A DNA stretch of 64,000 nt, taken from Pararge aegeria. Taxonomy: Eukaryota > Arthropoda > Insecta > Lepidoptera > Nymphalidae. Every line of letters starts with the position of its first letter. Position 1 is the first letter of the stretch. The stretch spans positions 5,270,001 to 5,334,000 of the forward strand of contig NC_053182.1 in assembly GCF_905163445.1 (NCBI RefSeq). The letters are read 5' to 3'. The notes below the pieces were generated by a model, which was not told the origin of the DNA, ran no database searches, and saw only the letters and a program-made list of their open reading frames with translations. A program made the position numbers and the translations under genes. Shown here one piece after another: positions 34,889 to 46,053 of the stretch.

Positions 34889-37800
34889 ATGCTCGCGAAA
34901 TGGCTGATCCTTTTTACGTGAGTATTTATTGTTTCCTTTTCAAAGATATTTGGGTGTGCAGTAAATTATAACTTATTATAATTACCTACCAGGTAATCGT
35001 AGTTAATTTGGAAAGCAAAAAAGTGAAGATTTATAGGACATGTTAAGCTCTCATTATTAGACTCTACTTGTTATAATTGCAAATTTTTAAAAGATTTAAT
35101 TGAATGAATTTCCACGACCTCGCTACCCCACACTAAATACCGCCACTTCTCAACTCTCAATTAAAGTGGATTTTTCTTTTGTTTGTTGCTGGGCGGGCTG
35201 GGATGCTGTTGTGTGCCAAAGCATTCTTCTTTCACCTGATCGTTTGGTAGAGTCCTGTTGACCCAGCCACCAGGCAACGAGTTGGAACACGAAGTCAAAC
35301 AAAAGCAGTAGATACGCCTTTCCGAGTTGCAGTGGTTTCCACGAGTAAACAACAAAAGGCCTTTTCTACTGAATGATCAAGAAAAATTATCATCATTTAA
35401 ACCGATCGAAGTCCACTGTTCGCACATAAGCCTTTTGTGCAGGGAGTTCCAAAACACGCCACGGTCCAGCGGCTCCCAGCGACTCATTGGATGTCATTGT
35501 TGTTTGATGTCCCACCGACTTGTTTGAAAATTCAATCTAAGTGGAAACCCCATGTTAATTTGCAGCGACCCGATAAGCGCAGTTTGCAGCGACAATGTTT
35601 TCTGAGTCCAAGGCCGTGGGTTCTATTCCCACAACTGGGAAATGTTTGTGTGATGAGCATGAATGTTTTTCAGTGTCTGGGTATAACAAGTATTATATAT
35701 AATAAGTATTATATGTATATTATTCATAAAAATATTCATCAGTCATCTTAGTACCCATAACACAAGCTACGCTTACTTTGGGGCTAGATGGCGATGTGTG
35801 TAATGTCGTAGTATATTTATTTATTATTATTAAGTATTTGGTTATTTATAGTTAAGGGAACAAAATTGGGATTTAATTTTGTTTTTCGTTGTAAATAACA
35901 TATATAAGAAGTTTTAGCAATATTAATAGTAGGTAACTAAGTTGTACTGGATCCGATGTTATAGTAACTTATGGAAATTTGGGCATGTAATCTTCACGCT
36001 TGGCAAGCAAACTGGTAATTTCATTGGGTTCCATCTCCATGTAAGAATTGGGTTGTAAAAATAGGAACAAAAGGTAGGTAGTAGGTAAACAGTTTGGTTT
36101 TAACTTGCTGATCGTAAGTATAAATGATTTAGGAATCTCCGAAAGCCTTTGTAGTTATGAAAATAATTATATCAAAGTTTTAAACTATTCATAGTCCTAT
36201 TAAAATAATTAAGCAAGTTACAGATAAAATAACTAGTAACTTAGCCTACTGAAACATAAAATTTGATTGAAATAAACGTACTTATTACGATTAAACATAA
36301 CTCAAAAGCTTTAGAAATGGAACCTGATTGAATGCCGTGGGAACTTTGCTGCTCGAGTGCCGTTGAAATCATTTACGCTACTAGTTACTACGCATCGACG
36401 TAACTTATCGAAGTTTTTTGCTTTACGACGCTTTGAATTTTTTAATATCATTGATGAAATTTATACAGGGGATTATTATTCGGGATTTCATTTGCGATTT
36501 TTTCTTTTTTTTTTAATTTCCCTTGGAAACCTTCAATTTTTTGAATAAAGAATAGCATGAAGCTATCAAGATTGTGCAGTGAATCATATGTCATTTATAA
36601 CATGAATAGCTGTGGCTTACGTTCTTGGTCCGCGGTTCGGTAAAAAAAAAAAACTTAGATCTCTCGGTCCTTTCAACTAACTCTATGCCAAAAATGAAGT
36701 TGATTAGTTAAGGTTAGAGATAGGGTGGGTAAAGACAAACTTTTTATTCCTTGTTCTAGATGCATTCACAATGTTTTAACTGCGGATCGGTATTCCTTAC
36801 CCGAATTACCACCCGGCGAGGCCCCTGAGCCGATATTAACTTTCATGGAAAGGGCGTACCAACCTGGACGGAGTAGAGCCGGCTTCGAAGGAGGGGAGCC
36901 ACTACTTTTAACGCCTTTGATAGAGGCGAATAAGCTTGAAGAAGCAAGACGTGCTGCGTACGTCGACTCTGACTATATTTTGCCCGATATGGAAAGTTAC
37001 GCTGGGTATTTAACTGTAAGATTATTTTTTTATAGAAATGCACAAGACATAATTTTTTTTAAGTGTCAAAATTAAGCAATCAGTAGCCTATAACACTGTC
37101 CACTGTTGGACTAAAGGCCTCTCCCAACCTGAGGGTTTGCCCATAATCACCCCGCTGGGTAGACAGGTTGCTGATCGCAATAGATAATAGGTGCAGCACA
37201 GAGGAGTCTGCTACCCGTTCTCTGTTATATTACCCTTGTCGCCTCGTATGACACCCATGCGCAGAGGGTGGTGACCTCTGTGTTTAAGGCAAAATTATAG
37301 AATACGTTAATTTCATGCGTGTTGGTCTAAGGCACGTCTTATCGGTTTTAACAAAGGTGGGATCTTAAGCCCTTAAATTTCTTCATTAGACAATTAAACG
37401 AAAAAACGATAAGTGTAAAAAGAAAAGTTGAACGCTAAACCACATAATTGTAACGTAAATATAATGGATTTTTACGCTTCGGCTAAATGTTTCCGTTATG
37501 TTTTAACTATAACTTATTGTTACATTACAGGTAAATAAAGAATACAATGCGAATCTTTGGTTCTGGTATTTCCCTGTCGCAGAGAAATCAGTTGAGGAGA
37601 CTCCTTGGATTATTTGGCTTCAAGGAGGACCTGGCGCTTCTTCTCTCTATGGCCTCTTTACTGAAATAGGGCCGTTTACTATTTCAGATGACTATCGGAT
37701 TGATGGTATGTACCTTACAGTTATATAGATTCCGGAATCGGAAGAAAAAAAGAAATCGTGATTCATGACGTACTCAATTATTCAGTGTACTCTAATATGA

Positions 37801-40800
37801 AAAGTAAATAAATTTAAGTAAGTAAATAAATTTAAGGACTTTTCATTTTTCATAGCAATTTAATAAAATCTAGATTCATAAAAAGTAGACGAATAAGTAA
37901 CGACTTCATACATAGTTTACTCAATAATTGTGTTGTTCAAGTCTTTTATTTTTAAAATACAGCTTAATATTTGACACAGCACTTTTATTTTGACTTTGAC
38001 CAGAAAACTGCCTGTTGCTCAGGAACTAGGCTAGCCTTATTTTTGTCGTATTTACAGAAAAAAAGTACTCCTGGGGCAAGAACCACTCTCTTCTTTTCAT
38101 TGATAACCCTGTCGGAACTGGCTTTAGCTTTACTGATGACGACCGCGGATTCGCAACAAACCAGACCACTGTGAGTTCATGTTTTAACGTTAATTATTGT
38201 GGGACAAAATATATATAACATAACTTATTAAAAGATTTTTACCAAGAAAGCAAGATATACTTGTTTTTTTTTTTACCGACGTCAGTAATTACTGGAATTC
38301 ATTCCTATAAGTTAGCTGCTTTCAATAAATCGTAGTAGATCTCGATGAGGCAAGAGCTCTCAGAAAAATGCTACTCTCAAAAAGCAACTTAATTTAAAAC
38401 ATTCCATTATAGGTAGCCCAAAATTTTTTGATGATAACTTTTTTACAGATTGGTGAAAACCTGTACACAGCGTTGCAGCAATTCCTAACACTGTTCCCTG
38501 AACTTCGCAAGGCACCTCTAACGATTGCAGGAGAGTCCTATGCGGGGAAACATATACCTTCAGTCGCGGTTCAAATTCTCTGGAACAAACATCATGACGA
38601 GCCGATAAATCTACAGGTCAGACCTTTTAAATAACAGAAGTAGAGCTGTTTGTGACAGAGCTCATCCAGGGAAGTACTACCACCATGCTTATTGTTGCCG
38701 CTAAGCAGCATTATCTCAATGCTGGGGTCCGGTCTGAAGGGCGTGGTTACCGGTGTAATTAAAGGCACGTGAGGATACGCATCTACGCCTCAGGTAGATG
38801 GACACATGGCAACACTTTGCAGGAGGTGTTCCTTGCTTGCCCTGCGAGGTGTTCTTTTTATAGGTGATCGTTTTTTCCATCAGCAGGGCTAGCACTGGCA
38901 GAAGATAAAAAATTGGTTGTCTGTAAAGTCGGCTTACAGACGATAGTTGAACGTGACAACGTCGTAAGAAATGGGATGGTTGCATTTTAAAAAAGAACAT
39001 TTTAATTTTATTTGTATGATAGATATTATCGTTGCTATAAACAATTGACACCACATTCACTTTTCACTGCACTTCATCCTTGCCGAAAACATGTAAATGT
39101 ACTATTTTGTATAGAAGCTGTCCACGCGGACGCATCGCTCACTCAAGTAGGAGAGACAGATGTTGAACGCGGAGGCCGACTGTGCCTCTTTGTCGCTCGT
39201 TCCGCGCTCTCGCTTGCACTTCGAGCCTTGAATGGAACGCCTCAGAGCGAGGTAACGCCGCATACGTCATGTTTTTTCGTGCGTGCAGCCGGCTCCATCG
39301 AATTATAAGACATTGTCACGTCAAAAAAATATCCCTCGATTATATCACAACGAGACAAGTGATATAATAACGGGTCCACATGCTAAAGCACGGTAACACG
39401 GAATAGGAGCAGTTTACCCCTGTTTATTATTACACATATATTGTTTGGATATTATTTCCACTTGTGGGCCAGTGCTCTGAGAATTGATAAAGATGTGAGT
39501 GTAGATACATTTTTATTCTTATCCCGGGGAGAAAATTGTCTCCTGCCCATGCTAGCCGTGCTGTTGCTTGGTCCATCAATTATGGACAATAATATAAGAG
39601 ATAACCAAAACATAGCGCGTTCTGTATTTATCTACACCCAGCTTCTAAAGTAGCGTTATATTATTTACTAGCGACCCTAATCCGGCTATGCATGAGTGCA
39701 ATGTTGATACTTATGTGGGGCTTTTTGGAGTGCATTAACAATACCATTCCATGGTCCATTAATTTGATCTATCTCGTAAGGTTTAGCCCAGCATTTGCAA
39801 TGTAACCGTACTATAACAAGTTATTACGACGCAACGTTATATATGTTAGAGTATCTTGGTTTTTCTTTCCTATATTATGCTTGTGTACTGTATATATATC
39901 TTTCCCTTGAATCACTTTATACAAAGATGACAATTGTGTTTTTTTTTAATTTGCAATATGTTTCGCAGGGTTTAGCGATTGGAAATGGATTCATTGATCC
40001 GCTATCGCTGCAAAGATACAGTTATTTCGTGCGCGAAACTGGCCTGGTCGATGACAAAGTGGCGAACTTCATGGTTCAACTTGAAACTGCTGTCGTTCAG
40101 TTTATTAACTCAGGGGAAATGCTTAAAGCATACGCTGTGAGTATTATTCATTATTTTTAACGCGAAAACGATAGGTTGTTATAATGTGCATGTCGGACAT
40201 ATGTAGCTCCCGAACAATTCGAATCCATCAACCGATTGATCCAATTTTTATTTTGTTCAAATCGGTCTAACATGGTCGCCTCCACAAAATGCCGAGTTCC
40301 ATTTTTTCCCTCACCCACAACTCCCTCAAGATGAGTATGAATTTACTTGTTTAAGTTTTTTTTTAATTTTTAATTTGATTGTATATGCCTTATTTACCGT
40401 CCTTTTAATTAACTCTTTGTCAAAAATCAAGTGGTTTCGTTGCTTAGTTACAAAGCATAAACGTCTTTCCTTCACGCCCTGGCTACCTACATACAAACAC
40501 TCTTTCGCATTTATACAAGTAATATATTAGTTCTTAGTTAATTATCAATGTTCACCGGATTATATTTTATAAAACCTCAAGACTTATTAGCTTACCAAAA
40601 TGTATGGTTAAAACAGATTTTCCATCGTTCCAGTACTACAACTACCTACTGCAACTGTTCCTATCAGAATCTAAGCTGAATAACTTATACAACTATTTGC
40701 AAGACGACATAAGTTTGGAAGGCGCATACCTCGACTTCCTTCAAAGAGACGAGATCAGAAGAGCTTTGCATATCGGAAACACTAACTTCACGTCGATCGG

Positions 40801-43070
40801 CGTTGTGTACAGGAAACTGGTTCCTGACTTCATGGCGAGTGCGAAGAATTGGTTAGAGGAGTTATTAGAAAACTACAGGGTTATGCTCTACAAGTAAGTG
40901 AATAACGACTAAGACACCGTGAGCTATTAAATCGTCTAGAGTCTCATTTAAGACTGAAATGTATCGAAAATGCACGCGTATTTATATCAAAATACCCACC
41001 GGCACAATGTCATGAAAATTGGCTGTGAATTAAATTTGATTATTATTATTTCTAGAAAACTTGTTTATTAATAAGAATTATCAGCACATTTTAATAAAAA
41101 TTGCGGCATAAATCAAATTAAAGCTATCCAAAGTTTAATCTTTACCGGCTAAAATTGCTGTGACATAAGTCAATTTATCACTTCTAGGACATTTAAAACG
41201 CTGTGAAAGCTTCGTGGATCACACATCGTCTGTCCTCTCAAGAGAGATGCGCTCGATCCTCGGCACCTTCTCCTAACTACGAGTTATGTGCATTCAGTAC
41301 AATTAAATATCACTTGCTATAACGGTGAAGGAATATCGTGAGGAATGTATGCCTCAAAGAAACCTTCTCCTCTGAGAGGAGAACGGTACCCTGTAGTGGG
41401 GCTATAATAGTTTAACATTGATGATGAGGACGATGATTTGACATCATTTACAACTTAAAATTCATCACAATCCAATAAAAAAAAACATTTTTTTTTTTAA
41501 GTAGACCTTATCACAGGCACTTATAAAGCGTTCATACATTTAACATGTTAACACTAATGTTAGTGGTGGTCATAACTGCATTCGTTAACTTAAAGCTAAA
41601 GCTAGAAGGGTTCCAAACGCGCCCTGATCTAAGAAGAGCCCACAACAAACTTAGCCAAGTTTTTTTTTGTTATCACCATCGCACAGTCGAGTTAATGTTT
41701 AGCTATGAAGTTTGAGCAATTCATACCCAAGCTTATTTTTCATACATGTAATCCTAAATATTATAAAAGGATTTTTCTATAAGCTTACGTTTTATATAAA
41801 CTTTGAACTTATTGAGAGACATCTCAAGGATTTTAATCAATTCATTACCGGTCCAAATCGGGTTTAGGCCGCAGCTTACTCCACCCCAATGGCCGAATTC
41901 AAATAAATTAAAAGTAATTAGTAATAAGTATGATGTCAAATGTCTCCACGTTAATCTAGTGTATTAATTTTCGTAGGTTGGTGCATTTTTTTGATTAAAA
42001 CTTTTTGTTTCTCTTCCAGTGGCCACCTAGACATAATTGTAGCCTACCATCCATCAGTGAACACATATGACTCGCTCTCTTTCTCGGGCACGTCTGAATT
42101 TAGAACAGCTAAGCGACATCCTTGGTACCACGACGGAAGTTTAGCTGGGTGAGCTCATTTAACCTTTTTAGACTATAACAAATTACATGCAACGGTCTCT
42201 TGTACTTATTTTTTTTATTATTATACATTATATATTATACTTATTATATTTTTGTGATTTTTCTCTGTGGTTCACCATATTAATTTATTCATGCATCTAA
42301 GAATATTTTGGTACCTAGTTGTCAATTTGTCATGGATGGTCTTATGGACGTAATAGTAGGTTTAGTACCGAGGAGTCTACCCTCGTGTACGCCACTGATA
42401 AGTAGGCAAACGTGAAAGCGCGGCGCACGGCGCGGCGGTACAAAACATAGTTTGGACGAGAATTAATAATTGACAGTGAAATTACAAGGACGCGTCACGT
42501 TTAGGAATATTTCTTTAGATTAGTAAGAGAGAGAAAAAGCTAGCGCCGAATTTGGTACACTACAAATATAATGTCACTACTGTAAGATCAGATAATTTAG
42601 TTTAAGAATTTGTGTAAATACCTATCATTCGATTTTATTATAATTAATGACTTCCCAATAAAAGTGTACCTATGTGAGATTACTTATTCGACCAAAATTT
42701 CTCAACACCTGAACAACAGACATTTGTGGTTTTTTAACGATCTGCTGTATGGCTTTGGAATTTTGAAATGTCAAAATTTGAAAAATTTACGTCAGTCATG
42801 TTTTTTTATTATGCCCTTGTTTTCAATAACGTTCTTTTATATCGCTTTGTACTTGATTTCTTTATTATTACTGTCCTCAGATACTATAAGACAGCTGGAA
42901 ACTTAACAGAAGTGATGATCCGAGGCGCGGGTCACATGGTACCAGCGGACAAGCCAGCTGCTGCTCTCGGTCTAATCTCTGCCTTCGCCCGCAGTCTCTC
43001 CCTGGAAACAGATACTGGAATCCTGGTAGACGAGCAAAAAAACTTGCGAACTCACAAGCCTCCTTTCTAG
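34889..43070 (+). CDS. Serine carboxypeptidase D (S10, CPVL-like), complete
   Basis: Nine exons: 34889-34917, 36760-37015, 37531-37705, 38058-38170, 38449-38616, 39969-40136, 40634-40893, 42020-42148, 42881-43070 (stop TAG). Total 1488 nt, 495 aa, phases 2,0,1,0,0,0,2,2 as in gene B. The 29-nt first exon (MLAKWLILFT, donor AC|GTGAGT) was found by requiring phase 2 and a hydrophobic start; its length equals that of gene B. Motifs: WLQGGPGASS about 124-133, Glu140 in FTEIGP, FIDNPVGTGFSF, GESYAGK with Ser221, NGHLD with Asp394, GAGHMVPADKP with His451. All catalytic and carboxylate-recognition residues are present, so a secreted or lysosomal carboxypeptidase is expected. The C-terminus ends soon after the His block with no membrane segment, unlike gene A. 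AATAAA at 43171 lies 101 nt past the stop. It is divergently arranged with gene C across 4.7 kb of mostly repeats. Confidence 0.93.
35568..35828 (+). mobile_element. SINE-A copy in gene D intron 1
   Basis: Decayed head (GATAAGCGCAGTTTGCAGCG), mutated B box (GTGGGTTCTATTCC) and an otherwise complete body with GGGGCTAGATGGCGATGTGT. Confidence 0.8.
38650..39400. mobile_element. Dispersed-repeat block in gene D intron 5
   Basis: 38650-38900 (GGTAGATGGACACATGGCAA, CAGGGCTAGCACTGGCAG) resembles a common moth/butterfly repeat. 39100-39320 is a GC-rich segment with CTCGCTTGCACTTCGAGCC. No S10 exon is here. The family assignment is not secure. Confidence 0.35.
41490..41862 (-). pseudogene. LINE reverse-transcriptase tail and 3' UTR (family 1)
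   Basis: The minus strand reads NELIKILEMSLNKFKVYIKR then KLIEKSFYNI before the stop, followed by the shared 3' UTR block. Intron of gene D. Confidence 0.65.
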
Positions 43071-43170
43071 GAGTCCTTGAATCAGTGGAAAACCTATTGC
43101 TTACAACTATTGTTTTAACTTTAACTAAGATAATAATTCGATTTTAGATTTTTTTTTTGTAAATAGTTTT

Positions 43171-43176
43171 AATAAA
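43171..43176 (+). promoter_or_regulatory. Poly(A) signal AATAAA of carboxypeptidase D
   Basis: Canonical hexamer 101 nt after the stop codon of gene D, in T-rich 3' flank. First AATAAA downstream of the gene on this strand. Confidence 0.7.
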
Positions 43177-43967
43177 ATATACATAGCTCTATGAGTAACA
43201 ATATTTAACGTCTTGTTCGTCTTTTGATACCTAGAACTCCTTAACTGTTTTTTTTTTTAATGAGATTTACGTTATACCTAGTGAATTATCTAGGATAGTA
43301 ACTTATTAACTGACTTCAATAAGGAGGAGTTTCTCAATTCGATTGGTACTTTTTAATCATTACTGTATTGAAATTTGCAGTACCTACGTAGGGATAACTT
43401 AGTACCTACTTAGGTACTCGGGGGTGGATCATGTTTCTGGGGGTGTGATGAAATGTCTAACAACACTTCAAAAATTCACCTCGAGGTGATGGCCTTCCCT
43501 CAGCGTCTGCAACACCGAGAACTGGCTATCGCGTCTCTGACAGCATATGATGGCAAGAATCATTTATCAGTACCAGAGTCGCGTCGTAAATACGGCTTGG
43601 TCTAGGCATAGCCAGACATGGCTACAGTGCAATAAATGTAAAGTACAGCTCCGTGTGACCTGCAACGTATAATTTGAATAAATAAATTTCAAACAATCAT
43701 ATCGTAATTTTATCGAAATAAATGTAATTGTAGATAAAAATGACAGTTTTAATACATTTTCAGACTTGAACCAAAAAGACTGAATTATTTAATAATACTT
43801 ATCAAATGGTGTTAAAATATTAATAGAAGTAATAATCGTGTAAAATAACCAGCTACTCGCATATGAAAAGAGCCTGGCGTTGCCATATGGCACCCATGGT
43901 TATTTCCCAAAGTAAGACTTGGACCAAAATATTAATGATCACATATGACTAAGAGAGGCCATAACAA

Positions 43968-44355
43968 TCTATCTATCTATCTATCCGTATATATAAAAGA
44001 GAAAGTGTGTGGGTATGTTCCGTATAGGCTTCGAAACGAATGGACCGATTTTAATGAAACTTTCAGGGAGTCTCCGGATTGAATTGGCGAGTAATCCTGT
44101 AAAGTTTGGTGACGATCGGAGCACTCCTATTTTTATACTGTCAAACTGTCAAATACAGCTTTTATTTACTATGATGATATTCTATTGTTAGGTGTACCTA
44201 CATGGGTGTAGATAATGATCTTCACCCGCTCGAGAAGAGAATAGAAGAGAATGAATACGGAGAGAAATAAATGATTTAATATATTATGAGACTTAAATTA
44301 AAAATTTAATGATGTAAGTTTATTGTTAAAATAAAATAAACCAAAATCTAGCCCC
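43968..44355 (+). mobile_element. Helitron-like non-autonomous repeat, copy 3
   Basis: Preceded by (TCTA)n; GTATATATAAAAGAGAAAGT start, the shared central block, GAATACGGAGAGAAATAAAT, ending in a broken AATCTAGCCCCGTGAA terminus. Confidence 0.65.
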
Positions 44356-44801
44356 GTGAAAATAATTCAGGCTTTAATAACTTAGAAAAGTTAGAGATGC
44401 GTGCTAGCAACAGCTAGTCAGTAACATAAGGCTTACTTGTAGTGGTTACTTGTATAAATCCCACTCTTATTAATAAGTCACAATAGCGCATTTTATATCG
44501 AATTAACTATTTTGATTCAAGATAGATTATTGAATTAATAATCTATCTTGAATCACTGTTTTTAGGCATAGGCTATTCATCCTTACAAAAATAGACTTAT
44601 TTTATAAGTAATCAAGACAATCATATGTAGATATTCCTGGCCCTATATTGTATCTTAGTTGAGATAAACATCATCATCATTATCGGCAGCCTATTAACGT
44701 CTCACTGCTGAGCACAGGCCTCATCTCTCATAGAAGACGGTTTAAGGGCATAGAGCATAGAAGAGATTTGAGTTTTACTACAAGTGAGTGAAAATAACTG
44801 G

Positions 44802-44977
44802 CAGGGTGATGACGTATCTCGCGACAGGTTTGCGACAGGCGTAAATGTTACAATCACTGCTGTCAAACGTCACTTTTGTTTTTTTATTGTATGGAAAAGT
44901 GACGTTTGACAGCAGTGATTGATTAGTGCAAGATTTACGCCTGTCGCAAACCTGTCGCGAGATGCGTAATCACCTTG
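44802..44977. mobile_element. Long-arm foldback MITE (CAGGGTGAT family)
   Basis: Almost the whole element is one imperfect palindrome: CAGGGTGATGACG...GTCAAACGTCACTTTT paired with AAAAGTGACGTTTGAC...CGTAATCACCTTG, with arms of about 75-85 bases. It shares its left arm with 3048-3177. Confidence 0.8.
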
Positions 44978-45784
44978 CGGGACCGACAGCTTTACGTGCT
45001 CCCCAAGGTACGAGGGTTGTCACCACCAATTTCCTAAACGGGCTCCCTCTTCCGAACTCTATGGAAAATACTATACCATATATACCTTCTATACTATAAT
45101 ACCTTATATAACTTCTGGCCCAACCCGTGATTTAAATACAGGACCTCGTGATCCGTAGTTTAACATGCTAACCACTATACCAACGACGCATTTGATATAA
45201 TAATAAATAAAAGGTACAGGACGTAGGTACAGGTTTACGTCTATAATTAAAGTGCGAGTGGCCATTAACACATTACAACCTTAAGTTAACGCGGATGGAC
45301 CTGCGGGAAATCACTAGTAATGAATACAGGAATGTATAATTTCAATGTTGTGAATTTTAATGGTAACGGCCATTTCTAGTTTTATTTATAAAGGTAAACG
45401 GTTAAATGCAATGGTTAAGAGCCTCATGTGAGGGCTCGGACGTTGGCTTAGGTCGAAGTTTAGACGAGTGTCTCTCTTTGTACAAGAGTTTCATCCGAAC
45501 GCCTTCGGTATGGACACTGACCTCTTTTATACTACAGCATAATAGAGTCAGTAGGTAAGGACCAAACGTCCGGATCGATGCCTCACTTCAGCCGTTGTGA
45601 GTGTGTTTCATATTTTGGCACATATTGTTGGGCATAAAAAAATAATATAATTACTAATACGATACAAGTACAAAAAGCATACCTTACTGTACAAATACCT
45701 ATGACCATATTAAATAATAATATCAGCCTCCTATCACTTGATAAAAGAAAAATAAGATCATCTCAGTGGCAAAGATAATGTAGA

Positions 45785-46053
45785 TTCAACTGTCAAGTGT
45801 CAATTGTTGGTGACGTTCATGAGGTTCTATGTTATCTGTGTTTTTTGGTTAGGTGACGTTTGCGATAAAGGTGCAACTACGACGAATAGACATTTTGTAA
45901 ATTATTGAAAAACCGGGTGAATTTCCCGGTATTTGTGTCCAAGTTTGTGAAATACGATTATGTAGACTTCGTTTTTGCATGTGTACAACTTATGATAGTT
46001 TTCGTTGAGAAAATTACATTAAATTTACACGAAACTACAGCACAGTGCACACC
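45785..46053 (+). promoter_or_regulatory. Probable promoter and 5' UTR of TM9SF2
   Basis: Repeat-free stretch directly upstream of the TM9SF2 start. It holds two TGACGTT CRE-like half sites (about 45811 and 45853) and a short inverted repeat ACCGGG...CCCGGT (about 45912-45929). No TATA box is evident, as is common for housekeeping genes. The transcription start cannot be placed from sequence alone. Confidence 0.4.

Larger units (their letters stand above)
43071..45784. other. Spacer between gene D and TM9SF2
   Basis: Contains the gene D poly(A) signal, a Helitron-like copy (43968-44355), a perfect hairpin (44514-44554) and a foldback MITE (44802-44977). 43440-43700 is non-repetitive to my eye but has no supported reading frame. 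45000-45784 shows nothing I can name. Confidence 0.55.

Noticed and set aside
38716..39308. ORFs on both strands in gene D intron 5
   Set aside because: Sequence looks repeat-derived, no protein motif, and gene D splices cleanly across it.
43440..43700. Possible exon in the D/TM9SF2 spacer (GC-richer, few repeats)
   Set aside because: All frames are interrupted or motif-free and no splice pattern fits; left as unexplained spacer.
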